Source: Akkermansiaceae bacterium (GTDB lineage: Bacteria; Verrucomicrobiota; Verrucomicrobiia; Verrucomicrobiales; Akkermansiaceae). Taken from it: a stretch of 64,000 nt of DNA. Of the stretch, positions 1-11,738 are shown piece by piece (the stretch's first letter is position 1; the number at the start of each line of letters is the position of its first letter). Below the pieces are notes generated by a model. It was not told where the DNA came from and ran no database searches. It saw nothing but the letters and a program-made list of their open reading frames with translations. A program made the position numbers and the translations under genes. Where the stretch lies: contig CAIKDP010000385.1 in assembly GCA_903826205.1 (NCBI GenBank), forward strand, positions 1-64,000. Direction: 5' to 3'.

Positions 1-35
1 GCGCGTCCCGCGCCGGACTTCGATGGAGCCACACT

Positions 36-150
36 TAAGGAGCGACGACATTCTTGTCGTCGTGTGGAAGGACAGCCTATGAGCAGAGCCTTCGGCGCGC
101 ACTCATGGACCACGCTTCCGCAACCACCACAGGAATGTGGTGGCTCCTTA
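36..150. repeat. REP/BIME-like element, copy A: two GGAGC-headed hairpins in inverted orientation
   Basis: GGAGC-GACGACA-TTCT-TGTCGTC (39-61) and, on the other strand, GGAGC-CACCACA-TTCC-TGTGGTG (125-147), bounded by TAAGGAG...CTCCTTA. A second copy lies inverted at 27428-27485. Confidence 0.8.
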
Positions 151-210
151 TAGCTTTCACGTCACTCTGTGTTCCACAGCCGCTCACGCGTTCGGGCCCT
201 GGAGCATGCC

Positions 211-597
211 TTATCGCGGCGAACACGACCGTTCCAGCCACACGGCGTAGCCAGCGGCATCCAACTCTGCCGCCGCCAAAGCCAGCGTTTGAAGCACGGC
301 CTCTTCTTCAGGGGCTTCCAGCCGAAACCCGTTGATCCCGAGAAATGTGTAGGCCGCCATGAATCCGGCACGTTTGTTGCCGTCAACAAAAGGGTGGTTT
401 TTCACGATGCCGTGAGCATAGCTGGCAGCCAGATTGAAGAGGTTCGGGCTGCCGTAGTGGAATAGCTGAAGGGGGCGGTTGAGCGCTGATTCTAACAAAC
501 CATCATCGCGCAACCCGCTCAGCCCTCCGAAACGGGCCAACAGTGCGCCTTGGATCGCAAGCACGATTTCCCGGCTGAGCCAAAAGGGTTCGTTCAT
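211..597 (-). CDS. doc: Death-on-curing (Doc/Fic) family toxin
   Basis: Fic motif HPFVDGNKRAG; ATGA overlap with the upstream antitoxin ORF. Confidence 0.9.
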   Translation of the reverse strand: MNEPFWLSREIVLAIQGALLARFGGLSGLRDDGLLESALNRPLQLFHYGSPNLFNLAASYAHGIVKNHPFVDGNKRAGFMAAYTFLGINGFRLEAPEEEAVLQTLALAAAELDAAGYAVWLERSCSPR

Positions 598-824
598 TTG
601 GCCAGTTCCCTGAGTGCGTTGCGATATTGGCTCATGCCCTCCTCAGCCACCTTCATGACGTCCTCAAACCCGGGCCGCTCCGGCGTGATCCGCAGCGAGC
701 CTTCCGGTGCTTCGGTCAGATAGAGCACGTCGCCTTCGCTGACTTTGAGCGTTTGCAGGGCCTCCTTGGGCAGAACGATGCCGAGGGAGTTGCCTATTTT
801 GCGGACTTTGGTTTGGATGGGCAT
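594..824 (-). CDS. AbrB/MazE/SpoVT-type antitoxin
   Basis: N-terminus IQTKVRKIGNSLGIVLPKEAL is typical of the swapped-hairpin AbrB fold; overlaps the Doc start. Confidence 0.88.
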   Translation of the reverse strand: MPIQTKVRKIGNSLGIVLPKEALQTLKVSEGDVLYLTEAPEGSLRITPERPGFEDVMKVAEEGMSQYRNALRELAK

Positions 825-1012
825 GGAATAACCCTCGTTGCCACGGTGGCCATGTCAAGCAGCGAGGCCGGGGATTGTGAAATTTCCCCATCCGGTGCCT
901 TGACATCGGCGGCTTGGCTGCTAGCCTCCGGCCCCCGCCGGTTCGGGTGGAGAGCGATTTTTCCACTCTTCGGCACCCTAGCATTTACTCACAACCTGAT
1001 CCTAACACCACG

Positions 1013-3841
<2,829 letters not shown>

Positions 3842-3853
3842 GTCTCAAAACCT

Positions 3854-3884
3854 AACCAACCCTGGGCTGTGCCCGGGGTTGGTT
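3854..3884 (+). terminator. Strong 14-bp hairpin downstream of ppdK
   Basis: AACCAACCCTGGGC-TGT-GCCCGGGGTTGGTT. Confidence 0.55.
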
Positions 3885-3895
3885 GCATTCAGCAG

Positions 3896-3927
3896 GCCGC
3901 TCCGGATTCTTCCGGGGCGGCTTTTTT
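3896..3927 (+). terminator. Rho-independent terminator for ppdK
   Basis: GCCGCTCCGG-ATTCTT-CCGGGGCGGC followed by TTTTTT. Confidence 0.85.
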
Positions 3928-4801
3928 ACTCCACATTCTGCACCTGCTCGCGGATTTTTTCGAGTTCGGTTTTCGCTTCGACGATGGTCTGGGCGATGGC
4001 GGCGTCGTTGGCCTTGGAGCCGATGGTGTTGAATTCGCGGAAGATCTCCTGGCAAAGGAAATCCAAGGCGCGGCCGGGTGGGTCGGTGGCGACCATGTAT
4101 TCACGGAATTTGGCGAGGTGGGAATCCAGCCGGGTGAGTTCCTCGGAAATGTCACAGCGGTCCGCAAACAGCGCCAACTCCTTGACCACCCGTTCATCCG
4201 ACGGATCCAGCCCAAGACCCGCATCGCGCAGGCGTTTCAGCAACAACTCGCGCTGACGCACCGGGCGTTCCGCGGCGCCGCTGGCAAGCCGCTGCGTAAG
4301 TGCGTCGAGCGTGCCCAATCTAACTGAAAAATCGGCGGCCAGATCCGCGCCCTCGCGGGCCCGCATGGTGGTCAGCTGCGTGAGTGCCTCATCGAGTGCC
4401 GGCGCGATGGCCGCCCACGCGGTTGCCGCCTCCATTTCCCGTGTGCCAATCGCCAGAACTCCGGGTTGGCGCAGGTAATCCGCGGCACTTGGCTGGATCT
4501 TGCGTCCGATCAAGTCGCCGAGTTGATTGAATGCCGCCTCGAAGGCGCGGGCGAGTGGGGCGTCCACCCGTACGGCGGCGTCGCCGCCCTCGGCCGGTTC
4601 CAGGTTGATGGTGACTTGCACGCGGCCTCTGGCCACCACCGATTGCACGTGTTTGCGGATGCGGCTTTCGATTTCGGCCAGTTCCCGTGGCATTTGCACG
4701 ACCACTTCCGCTTGTTTGCGGTTGACGGTGCTCAGTTCCACGTTAGCCAGCCACGTGCCGGTCACGGCCGTGCCGCGCCCAAATCCTGTCATGGATCTCA
4801 T
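3926..4801 (-). CDS. yicC: YicC family endoribonuclease
   Basis: MRSMTGFGRG N-terminus and a C-terminal region of the YicC/DUF1732 type (GRALDFLCQEIFREFNTIGSKAND); start set at internal Met. Confidence 0.92.
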   Translation of the reverse strand: MRSMTGFGRGTAVTGTWLANVELSTVNRKQAEVVVQMPRELAEIESRIRKHVQSVVARGRVQVTINLEPAEGGDAAVRVDAPLARAFEAAFNQLGDLIGRKIQPSAADYLRQPGVLAIGTREMEAATAWAAIAPALDEALTQLTTMRAREGADLAADFSVRLGTLDALTQRLASGAAERPVRQRELLLKRLRDAGLGLDPSDERVVKELALFADRCDISEELTRLDSHLAKFREYMVATDPPGRALDFLCQEIFREFNTIGSKANDAAIAQTIVEAKTELEKIREQVQNVE

Positions 4802-5111
4802 CCGCCCAACATGCCCGGATTCCACCCGCCCGCCAAGACAAACCTGTCGCCGTCGTGCGGGCCTCGCGTTTCAAGGAGCGGCCATTTGCGCATCGCCGAT
4901 GCCCATGTCGAGCCAATGGGAGGTGGTGATCCGCTTTGTATTGGCCCCTCATGGCCGAGGGCGATTCGGAACCGGAGCAAAGCGGAGATGGCCGTAGGCT
5001 AATCGCCCCGCCTTGAATTTTGCCCGGCGCCCGCCAAACCTGCGCCACCGCTCCGGGAATTTTCCCTATCTGGATTTTTATGCTTGTGGTGGTAAGTAGG
5101 GATCTGGTTGG

Positions 5112-6227
5112 GTGCGTGGCATGAGCGACCAGTGGCATCTATTACAGGACGGACGGCAGTATGGCCCCTACGGCTGGGACCAGTTGGTGCAATTTGTCAA
5201 GGAAGGACGCATCGTCCGCGATACGATGCTGTGGACGGATGGAATGGAAAACTGGGTCCTGGCACCGACACTGCAAGGGTTGTTTCCTGCTGAGCCCGCG
5301 CCGGCCCCCACACCCGCTTCCGCGGCGGCGCCCGTAGCGGCGCCCGCACCTCGCGGCGGCGCTCCCAAGCCCGTGGCAGCGGCTGGCGCCATGGCCAAAA
5401 GACCCGGCCAAGGCACATCCTCCCAAGGCAGACCGGCAGGGCAAAGTACGCAAATGGCCCCAAGGTCCCAGGCCAGCCAGCAGGCGGAGCGTGGCCGGCA
5501 AGCGGACCGTGGCCAGGAGCGTGGCCAGGAGCGTGGCCGGGGCCGCGATCAGGACCGGGGCAGGGGTCGCGACCAGGACCGTGGCTGGGATCGCGATCAG
5601 GACCGGGGCTGGGATCGCGACCAAGACCGCGGTCGCCCCAGCGGCCCCTATCCGCACCAGCGGGTTGCCCAGCCGAATTACGAGTTGTTGATGGCCTTGC
5701 TGTGCAGCGGGTTGATTTTGGTGGGGATTGGGTTTTGGGCCAAGTGGCAAATCCACTTGGACGCGGTGAGGAATGTCGGGAGCACGGACGAGCTTGTGGT
5801 GAATCGCAATCAGGAGTTGTTGATCCAAATCATGTGGATCACCGGTCCCTTGTGTCTGATTGCGGGGACTATTCTCAATTTTGTCTACCTGTCGCGCCTA
5901 TGGCAATGTTTGCAGAATGGCAAGCCGCGCACCACGCCGGGATTGGCGGTGGGTCTGCTGCTGGTGCCGCTCTTCAACCTGTACTGGATTTTTGTGGCCT
6001 ACTACGGACTGGCCTGCGATTACAACCGGATCATTCGCCGCTACCCGGACTTGCGGCGCGCACCGCGCATGAGTGAGGGCTTGTTCCTTGCCTATTGCAT
6101 CTGCTCGATCGTCGCCGCCCCGGTCGCGCTCGTCATGTGGTTCCCCGTGATGCTCCAAGTCTGTAAGGCGATCCAATTCATGGCCATGCCGCCGGCCCAC
6201 CGGATGAAAATGCCCGTGCCCAGATAA
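5112..6227 (+). CDS. GYF_2-domain membrane protein with RDQDRG-rich linker
   Basis: N-terminal WHLLQDGRQYGPYGWDQLVQFVKEGRI...DTMLWTDGMENWVLA, a low-complexity RDQDRG linker, then several predicted TM helices; start could be 5121. Confidence 0.75.
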   Translation: MRGMSDQWHLLQDGRQYGPYGWDQLVQFVKEGRIVRDTMLWTDGMENWVLAPTLQGLFPAEPAPAPTPASAAAPVAAPAPRGGAPKPVAAAGAMAKRPGQGTSSQGRPAGQSTQMAPRSQASQQAERGRQADRGQERGQERGRGRDQDRGRGRDQDRGWDRDQDRGWDRDQDRGRPSGPYPHQRVAQPNYELLMALLCSGLILVGIGFWAKWQIHLDAVRNVGSTDELVVNRNQELLIQIMWITGPLCLIAGTILNFVYLSRLWQCLQNGKPRTTPGLAVGLLLVPLFNLYWIFVAYYGLACDYNRIIRRYPDLRRAPRMSEGLFLAYCICSIVAAPVALVMWFPVMLQVCKAIQFMAMPPAHRMKMPVPR

Positions 6228-6266
6228 GATCCGGGATGCGGGGCGCGGACCGGTTTTTTTCACGCG

Positions 6267-7451
6267 ATGACGAATTTGGATTGCGGGATTGGCTGGGGTT
6301 GTTACTCCGTGCGCATCCAGCAGCCACTTTTCATCACCGGTCTCGGCGCCCTTTCCGCGCTGGGTGAGAATGTCCCGGCACACCATCAGGCGGTGTGTGC
6401 AAGGCATGTGCCATTCCAAGCCCTCGGCAAGTTGCTCGGGCCGGACAGCCCGCACGCGAACCGGCCCGCGGCTTGGATTGAATCGCGGGCCTCGCTTACC
6501 CACCGCAAATGGAGCCCGGTGACGATGGCGGCCTTGCATGTGGCCAGACAGGCCATCACGGATGCCGGATGGGGATCTGGTGAGTTGTTGGATGCGGCAT
6601 TGGTGGTGGGGACCAGCCGGGGCAACGCCGCCGCTTGGTTAGGCCCGTGGCCGGGACGCCGGCCATTCCGCCTGATGGCCGCGAGCAATACCATCCACAG
6701 TGAGCCGGCGGCCGCTATCAGCATCGAGTTTGGTATCACGGGCCCTAATCAGGTGCTCGCCAGCGGTTGCTCGGCAGGCTTGGACGCGGTGGGGGTTGCC
6801 ATGATGATGGTCAGGGCTGGCATCGCGCCCCGGGCATTGGTCGTGGCCGTGGATTTGCCCTTGGTCCCACTATTGCTAGATAATTACGCCATGTCCGGTT
6901 TGCTGGCACATAGCTTCCACACCGATCCCTATCACCCCAAGACGGCTGGTTTTGTACCCGCCGAAGGTGCGGCCGCGATGGCGATAGATTCCTCGGCGGG
7001 GAGTTATCCGCAGTTGCTCCATTACGGGTGCAACGCGGATGCGTGTGATCCGGTGGGCATTCCCGCCAATGGCGGGCGCACTCCAGCCCTGCTGCAACAG
7101 GCGATGCAGCAAGGCTATCCTCCGGGCGCGCTGTGCCCCCATGCCACAGGCACGGCGGTGCAGGCAATGGCGGACCCTGCCGCGTTTGACAGGGCGTTCG
7201 CCGCCGTCCGGCCCACCTTGCACCTGCTCAAACCGTTCACCGGACACACGATCGGTGCGAGCGGTTTGTTAGAGAGCGTGATATTGACGCGGTTTCTGCG
7301 GGATGGCAAGTTGCCGCCTAACTTGCCAGGTTTGCATGCGCCCGCCGGGTTTGTGTTGCCTGCACTGGTGTTGGATAGTCCGGGCGGGGTGTTTAAACTT
7401 TCGCACGGCATGGGCGGCCACAACGCACTCATTGTCATTAACCCGCCATGA
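6267..7451 (+). CDS. Beta-ketoacyl synthase (KAS-like)
   Basis: Active-site-like ASGCSAGLDAVG, HATGT and KPFTGHTIGASG; a GTG start at 6309 (VRIQQPLFITGLGALSALG) is plausible. Confidence 0.82.
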   Translation: MTNLDCGIGWGCYSVRIQQPLFITGLGALSALGENVPAHHQAVCARHVPFQALGKLLGPDSPHANRPAAWIESRASLTHRKWSPVTMAALHVARQAITDAGWGSGELLDAALVVGTSRGNAAAWLGPWPGRRPFRLMAASNTIHSEPAAAISIEFGITGPNQVLASGCSAGLDAVGVAMMMVRAGIAPRALVVAVDLPLVPLLLDNYAMSGLLAHSFHTDPYHPKTAGFVPAEGAAAMAIDSSAGSYPQLLHYGCNADACDPVGIPANGGRTPALLQQAMQQGYPPGALCPHATGTAVQAMADPAAFDRAFAAVRPTLHLLKPFTGHTIGASGLLESVILTRFLRDGKLPPNLPGLHAPAGFVLPALVLDSPGGVFKLSHGMGGHNALIVINPP

Positions 7452-7927
7452 AGCAAGGAAACAGGCTCGAGGTATCAATCGGCGACCAGCGCTTGGATTT
7501 ATTCAACGGGGGGCGATGGCTGGCGGGTTATCCGGTGTCGACTGCGGCCAATGGGGTTGGGTTTGTGGAAGGGAGTTATTGCACGCCGGTGGGTCGTTTC
7601 CGCGTCATTGAGAAAATCGGTGAAGGCGAACCCGGCGGCACGGTGTTCCGCGCGCGGGTGCCTGATGGAATCTGGCAACCGGGCGACGCGACGGAGGAGG
7701 ACCTGGTGCTCACGCGCATCCTCAGATTGGATGGCTTGGATCCCGCCAACGCCAACACCCTTCAGCGCTGCATCTATATCCACGGCACCAATCGTGAGGA
7801 GTTGATCGGCTCGCCGGCAAGCCATGGCTGCATCCGCTTGCGCAATGCCGATATGCTCGAGTTGTTCGCTCAAGTTCCCCAGGATGCGGAGGTGTTGATT
7901 CATCCGCCGCACGGTGTAACTCAATGA
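7448..7927 (+). CDS. L,D-transpeptidase (YkuD domain)
   Basis: IHGTNREELIGSPASHGCIRLRNADM catalytic motif; ATGA overlap with the KAS gene. Confidence 0.9.
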   Translation: MKQGNRLEVSIGDQRLDLFNGGRWLAGYPVSTAANGVGFVEGSYCTPVGRFRVIEKIGEGEPGGTVFRARVPDGIWQPGDATEEDLVLTRILRLDGLDPANANTLQRCIYIHGTNREELIGSPASHGCIRLRNADMLELFAQVPQDAEVLIHPPHGVTQ

Positions 7928-8079
7928 TTTTCCTTGGCACGGCGGTGCGGATGTCTAGGGTCGCGGCGAGTGGTTTCACCTCATGAATTTCCCTCCAACC
8001 ACGCCCAACGCACCATTCTTCGAGCCCTCTCACTGGCATTCCAGGGCGCTCCCACTCCACCACCCAATCCCTAACAACA

Positions 8080-9330
8080 ATGGCAATTCTCAAAACTTTC
8101 AAGGGCTTGCGCCCGCCCGTCGAAATCGTGAAACAATTGGCCTCACGGCCTTATGATGTGTTGAATTCGGAAGAAGCGCGTCTCGAGGCGGAAGGCAACC
8201 CCTATTCGTTGCTCAGGGTCACCAAAGCCGAAATTGACTTGCCCGAGGGTGTGGATGTCCACGGCCAACAAGTCTACGACAAGGTGGTTGAGAACTTCAC
8301 CACATTCATCAATAACAAATGGCTGGTCCAGGATGACGCGGAAAGATTGTACATCTATGCCCAGACCATGCTCGGCCGCACCCAATACGGTATTGTCGCC
8401 TGCACCAGTATTGAGGACTATTTCAACAACAGGATCAAGAAACATGAATTGACCCGCAAGGACAAGGAGGAGGACCGGATGATTCATGTCCGCATCACCA
8501 ACGCCAATGTGGAGCCGGTCTTTTTTTCATATCCCGCTCACAAGGAAATTGACGCGATCGTCACAGGCATCGTGTCACGTGATCAGCCCGTTTATGATTT
8601 CGTGACCGACGAGGGCTTCGGCCATCAGTTCTGGATCATCGAGGACAGGGCGACCATTGACAGGGTTATTGAGATATTTGATAAGGAGATTCCAAGCCTC
8701 TATGTGGCCGACGGCCATCACCGTACTGCTGCGGCCGCATTGGTCGGCAGGGAAAAACGCCTGCATAACCCTAACCACGATGGCAGCGAGGAATACAATT
8801 TCTTCATGGCGGTGATTTTCCCCGACAATCAGCTCAGGATCATGGATTATAACCGCCTGGTGACGGATTTGAATGGTCTCAGCAGCCAGGAATTCTTACA
8901 CCAACTCAGTGCGGTCTTTCATGTCGAAAACAAGGGCTCCGAGGTTTGCTCTCCCGCAGGCTTGCACAATTTTTCCATGTATCTTGATGGTGACTGGTAC
9001 TCATTAACCGCCAATGCGGGCACTTATGACGATCAGGACCCCATCGGGGTGCTTGATGTCACCATCCTCTCGTCGCTCGTGCTGGATCAGATCCTGGATA
9101 TCAAGGACCTGCGCACTTCCACCCGCGTGGATTTTGTCGGCGGTCTCCGCGGCCTGGGTGAGCTTAAACGACGGGTCGATGGCGGCGAGATGGTTGCCGC
9201 ATTCGCATTGTTTCCCGTCTCCATGAAACAACTGATAGATATAGCCGATACCGGCAACATCATGCCGCCCAAGACCACGTGGTTCGAACCTAAACTCAGA
9301 AGTGGTCTGGTCGTGCATCTTCTCGACTAA
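8080..9330 (+). CDS. DUF1015 family protein
   Basis: Typical N-terminus (FKGLRPPVEIVKQLASRPYDVL) and YVADGHHRTAAAA motif. Confidence 0.88.
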   Translation: MAILKTFKGLRPPVEIVKQLASRPYDVLNSEEARLEAEGNPYSLLRVTKAEIDLPEGVDVHGQQVYDKVVENFTTFINNKWLVQDDAERLYIYAQTMLGRTQYGIVACTSIEDYFNNRIKKHELTRKDKEEDRMIHVRITNANVEPVFFSYPAHKEIDAIVTGIVSRDQPVYDFVTDEGFGHQFWIIEDRATIDRVIEIFDKEIPSLYVADGHHRTAAAALVGREKRLHNPNHDGSEEYNFFMAVIFPDNQLRIMDYNRLVTDLNGLSSQEFLHQLSAVFHVENKGSEVCSPAGLHNFSMYLDGDWYSLTANAGTYDDQDPIGVLDVTILSSLVLDQILDIKDLRTSTRVDFVGGLRGLGELKRRVDGGEMVAAFALFPVSMKQLIDIADTGNIMPPKTTWFEPKLRSGLVVHLLD

Positions 9331-9430
9331 GACTTGTAATCCGACCGATGATGAATGACCAACATCCCTGTTGGGAAAAGTGAAACTTTCGTCTTGTGTT
9401 GTGTCATAACCTTGTTATGGTCCGCCTGAC

Positions 9431-10153
9431 ATGAGTGCAAATTCCAAGAAAAAAACAAGCAAGGGCAAGCGTTATACAGACGCGGAAAAACAAGAAGTTG
9501 TCTCCTTCGTAGGGAAAGTGAACGCCGAGAAAGGTCGTGGCGGACAAGCGGCCGCCGCCAAAAAATATAACATTTCGGTGCTCACTGTGTCCACATGGCT
9601 TAAGTCCGGTGGTGCGGCAGCACCCGTCAAGGTTGCCAAGGTCGCCAAGGTCGCCAAGGTCGCCAAGGTCGCCAAGGTCGCCAAGGTCGCCAAGGTCGTC
9701 AAGGTCGTCAAGGTTGCCAAGGTTGCCAAGGTTGCCAAGGTCGCCGAGGTCGCCGAGGTCGCCAAGGTCGCCAAGGTCGCCAAGGTCGCCAAGGTCGCCA
9801 AGAAGGGCGGAAAAGCTGCCGCCCAAGGCAAGCGATATACGGACGTGCAGAAACAGGAAGTCCTTGATTTTTTGGTCGCCGTCAACACTCGCAAGGGACG
9901 CGGTGGCTTGAGTGCCGCCACCAAGAAGTTTCGTATTTCACCTCTGACCATTAGCAGTTGGATCAGAAAGGCCGGCTTGAAGATGGTTAAGCCGGTCTTG
10001 GCCGTGAAGCCGGCCAAGGTGGCGAAAGCTGTCAAGGCTCAGCCCGCCAAGAGCGGTTTGAGCGCGGGCGCAATCGTGGCCCTTGGGAGTCAGATTGCCA
10101 AGGCGGAGGTCGAGCTTGCCAAGTTGAAGGTTATGCTGCGGACGCTCAAGTAG
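9431..10153 (+). CDS. Putative DNA-binding protein: duplicated HTH-like domain joined by (VAK)n linker
   Basis: [47 protein letters not shown] is repeated as [47 protein letters not shown] around a 19-unit VAK/VVK/VAE linker. Confidence 0.75.
   Translation: MSANSKKKTSKGKRYTDAEKQEVVSFVGKVNAEKGRGGQAAAAKKYNISVLTVSTWLKSGGAAAPVKVAKVAKVAKVAKVAKVAKVAKVVKVVKVAKVAKVAKVAEVAEVAKVAKVAKVAKVAKKGGKAAAQGKRYTDVQKQEVLDFLVAVNTRKGRGGLSAATKKFRISPLTISSWIRKAGLKMVKPVLAVKPAKVAKAVKAQPAKSGLSAGAIVALGSQIAKAEVELAKLKVMLRTLK
9632..9802 (+). repeat. 9-bp minisatellite GTYGYCRAG x19, coding (VAK/VVK/VAE)19
   Basis: Read directly: 7 VAK, 2 VVK, 3 VAK, 2 VAE, 5 VAK. Confidence 0.95.
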
Positions 10154-10178
10154 AGGTGCCTTCAGTGGATTTAACCAA

Positions 10179-10208
10179 GCCGTCCCCTCGTGCGGGGGCG
10201 GCTTTTTT
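10179..10208 (+). terminator. Rho-independent terminator
   Basis: GCCGTCCCC-TCGTGC-GGGGGCGGC followed by TTTTTT. Confidence 0.88.
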
Positions 10209-10209
10209 G

Positions 10210-10377
10210 TTATTTGCCATGATCGGCATGGCGGTCATCCTTGCCTGCGGGTAGTGTGTCGTGTGCTCCATGCGACTCTTGGAGTTGCTTGGTGCCATCC
10301 TTGCCCTCGAATTCGTGGCGTTCGCAGGAAATTGAGCATGCGCAGGCACTTGCCAGCGTCAGCAGAAGAAATTTCAT
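10210..10377 (-). CDS. Small putative lipoprotein with His/Asp-rich C-terminus
   Basis: MKFLLLTLASACACSISCERHEF... signal with possible lipobox, ending GKDDRHADHGK; 55 aa. Confidence 0.45.
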   Translation of the reverse strand: MKFLLLTLASACACSISCERHEFEGKDGTKQLQESHGAHDTLPAGKDDRHADHGK

Positions 10378-10434
10378 CAGGCGCTTCCTGTAACTGATTC
10401 GGCGCAAAATGCAATCTCCCAAACAAAAAACCTT

Positions 10435-11568
10435 TCAGGTGTGGGGCAGCCAAGCGGCCACGGCTTGCGCCGCGCGTGCATGCGCGCCAGTGCCGCCGAG
10501 CTTGGCGGCGGTCTGCGCCAAGCGGGCTTGCAGCTTGGCTCGCAGTTCGGGATTTTGCAAAAACTGCTGCAACGCCACACTGATTTGTGCCGCATCCGCA
10601 TCGGCTTGGATAAATTCTTCCACCACTTCCTCGCCTGCTAGAATATTGACCAGGCCGAGGTGCTTCAGCCTCACCAGCAGGCGGCCCGCTAGATACGTGG
10701 GCCATGCCACCTTATAGGTTAGGCAATACGGCAGGCCCAAATATGCGGCTTCCAGCGTCGCTGTGCCGCTGGCGATCACCCCGCAACACGCGCGCTGCAT
10801 CAAGGCGTGGCTGCCGCCCGTGACAATCTCCACATGCGCGCCAGCCTTGGCCTCCGCGACCATGTGGCGCATCCGCAGGCCAAGTTTGGGCGATGCGGCG
10901 GGTGCTTTAAATCGCAGGTCCCCGCGCCATGTGAGCAAGCGTTTGGCCGTTTCAAGCATCACCGGAAACAATCGCGCCACCTCCCGTTCGCGGCTCCCCG
11001 GGAACAACCCGACCAGGGTGTCGTCGCGTGTCACCTCCTTGAGTCGCCGCTCTTCGAGTTCATCCACCAAGGGGTGGCCCACAAATTTTGTCAATAATCC
11101 TGCGGCTTCAAATATCGGTTGCTCAAACGGGAATAGACACAACATCTCATCTAGCAGGCCTGCCATTTTAGGGACCCGTCGCCGGTTCCACGCCCACACC
11201 TGCGGGCTGATGTAATAGACTTGCCGGGTGTCCGGGCAGGCCCGCCGCACCGCTTCGGCAAACCGCAGGTTGAATCCCGGATAATCTATCAGAACGAGCA
11301 CGTCCGGGCGAAACGCCAGCACCTCCTCCAGCATGGCATGAAAGCGTTCTTTAAACCATGAGTAATGCTTCAGCACTTCCCATAGCCCGACCACCGCCGC
11401 ATCTTCCACCCAGTCGTTCAGGCCCGTGCCGGCCACCGCCGCCATTTCCGGACCGCCCGCCCCGGCTATCTTCAGGCCGGGCGCTAACTTGATGAGTGCC
11501 CGCAACAACCCGGCTCCGTGCGCATCACCGCTCAGTTCGCCTGCTACCACGTAGATCCGTCCCGACAC
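10435..11568 (-). CDS. lpxB: Lipid-A-disaccharide synthase
   Basis: YVVAGELSGDAHGAGLLRAL, YYISPQVWAWNRRR, FVGHPLVDE. Confidence 0.95.
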   Translation of the reverse strand: MSGRIYVVAGELSGDAHGAGLLRALIKLAPGLKIAGAGGPEMAAVAGTGLNDWVEDAAVVGLWEVLKHYSWFKERFHAMLEEVLAFRPDVLVLIDYPGFNLRFAEAVRRACPDTRQVYYISPQVWAWNRRRVPKMAGLLDEMLCLFPFEQPIFEAAGLLTKFVGHPLVDELEERRLKEVTRDDTLVGLFPGSREREVARLFPVMLETAKRLLTWRGDLRFKAPAASPKLGLRMRHMVAEAKAGAHVEIVTGGSHALMQRACCGVIASGTATLEAAYLGLPYCLTYKVAWPTYLAGRLLVRLKHLGLVNILAGEEVVEEFIQADADAAQISVALQQFLQNPELRAKLQARLAQTAAKLGGTGAHARAAQAVAAWLPHT

Positions 11569-11738
11569 GCACGGACTAATAAGCCGGCGCCCGTCAATCT
11601 GACCATGAAAATCCGGCGCAGACCGGAAATTTCAAGGGGAATTCCCGAAAAATGGGCAAGTTCAAGACTTCCGCATTGATTTCACAGGGGGTTTCGCGTT
11701 GTCTTCTCCCGCAGCGCATTAACGCACGCCAAATTCTC

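Noticed and set aside
9404-9826. Minus-strand ORF with (DLG)n repeats
   Set aside because: Antisense translation of the (VAK)n minisatellite; the plus-strand gene has real flanking domains and a terminator.
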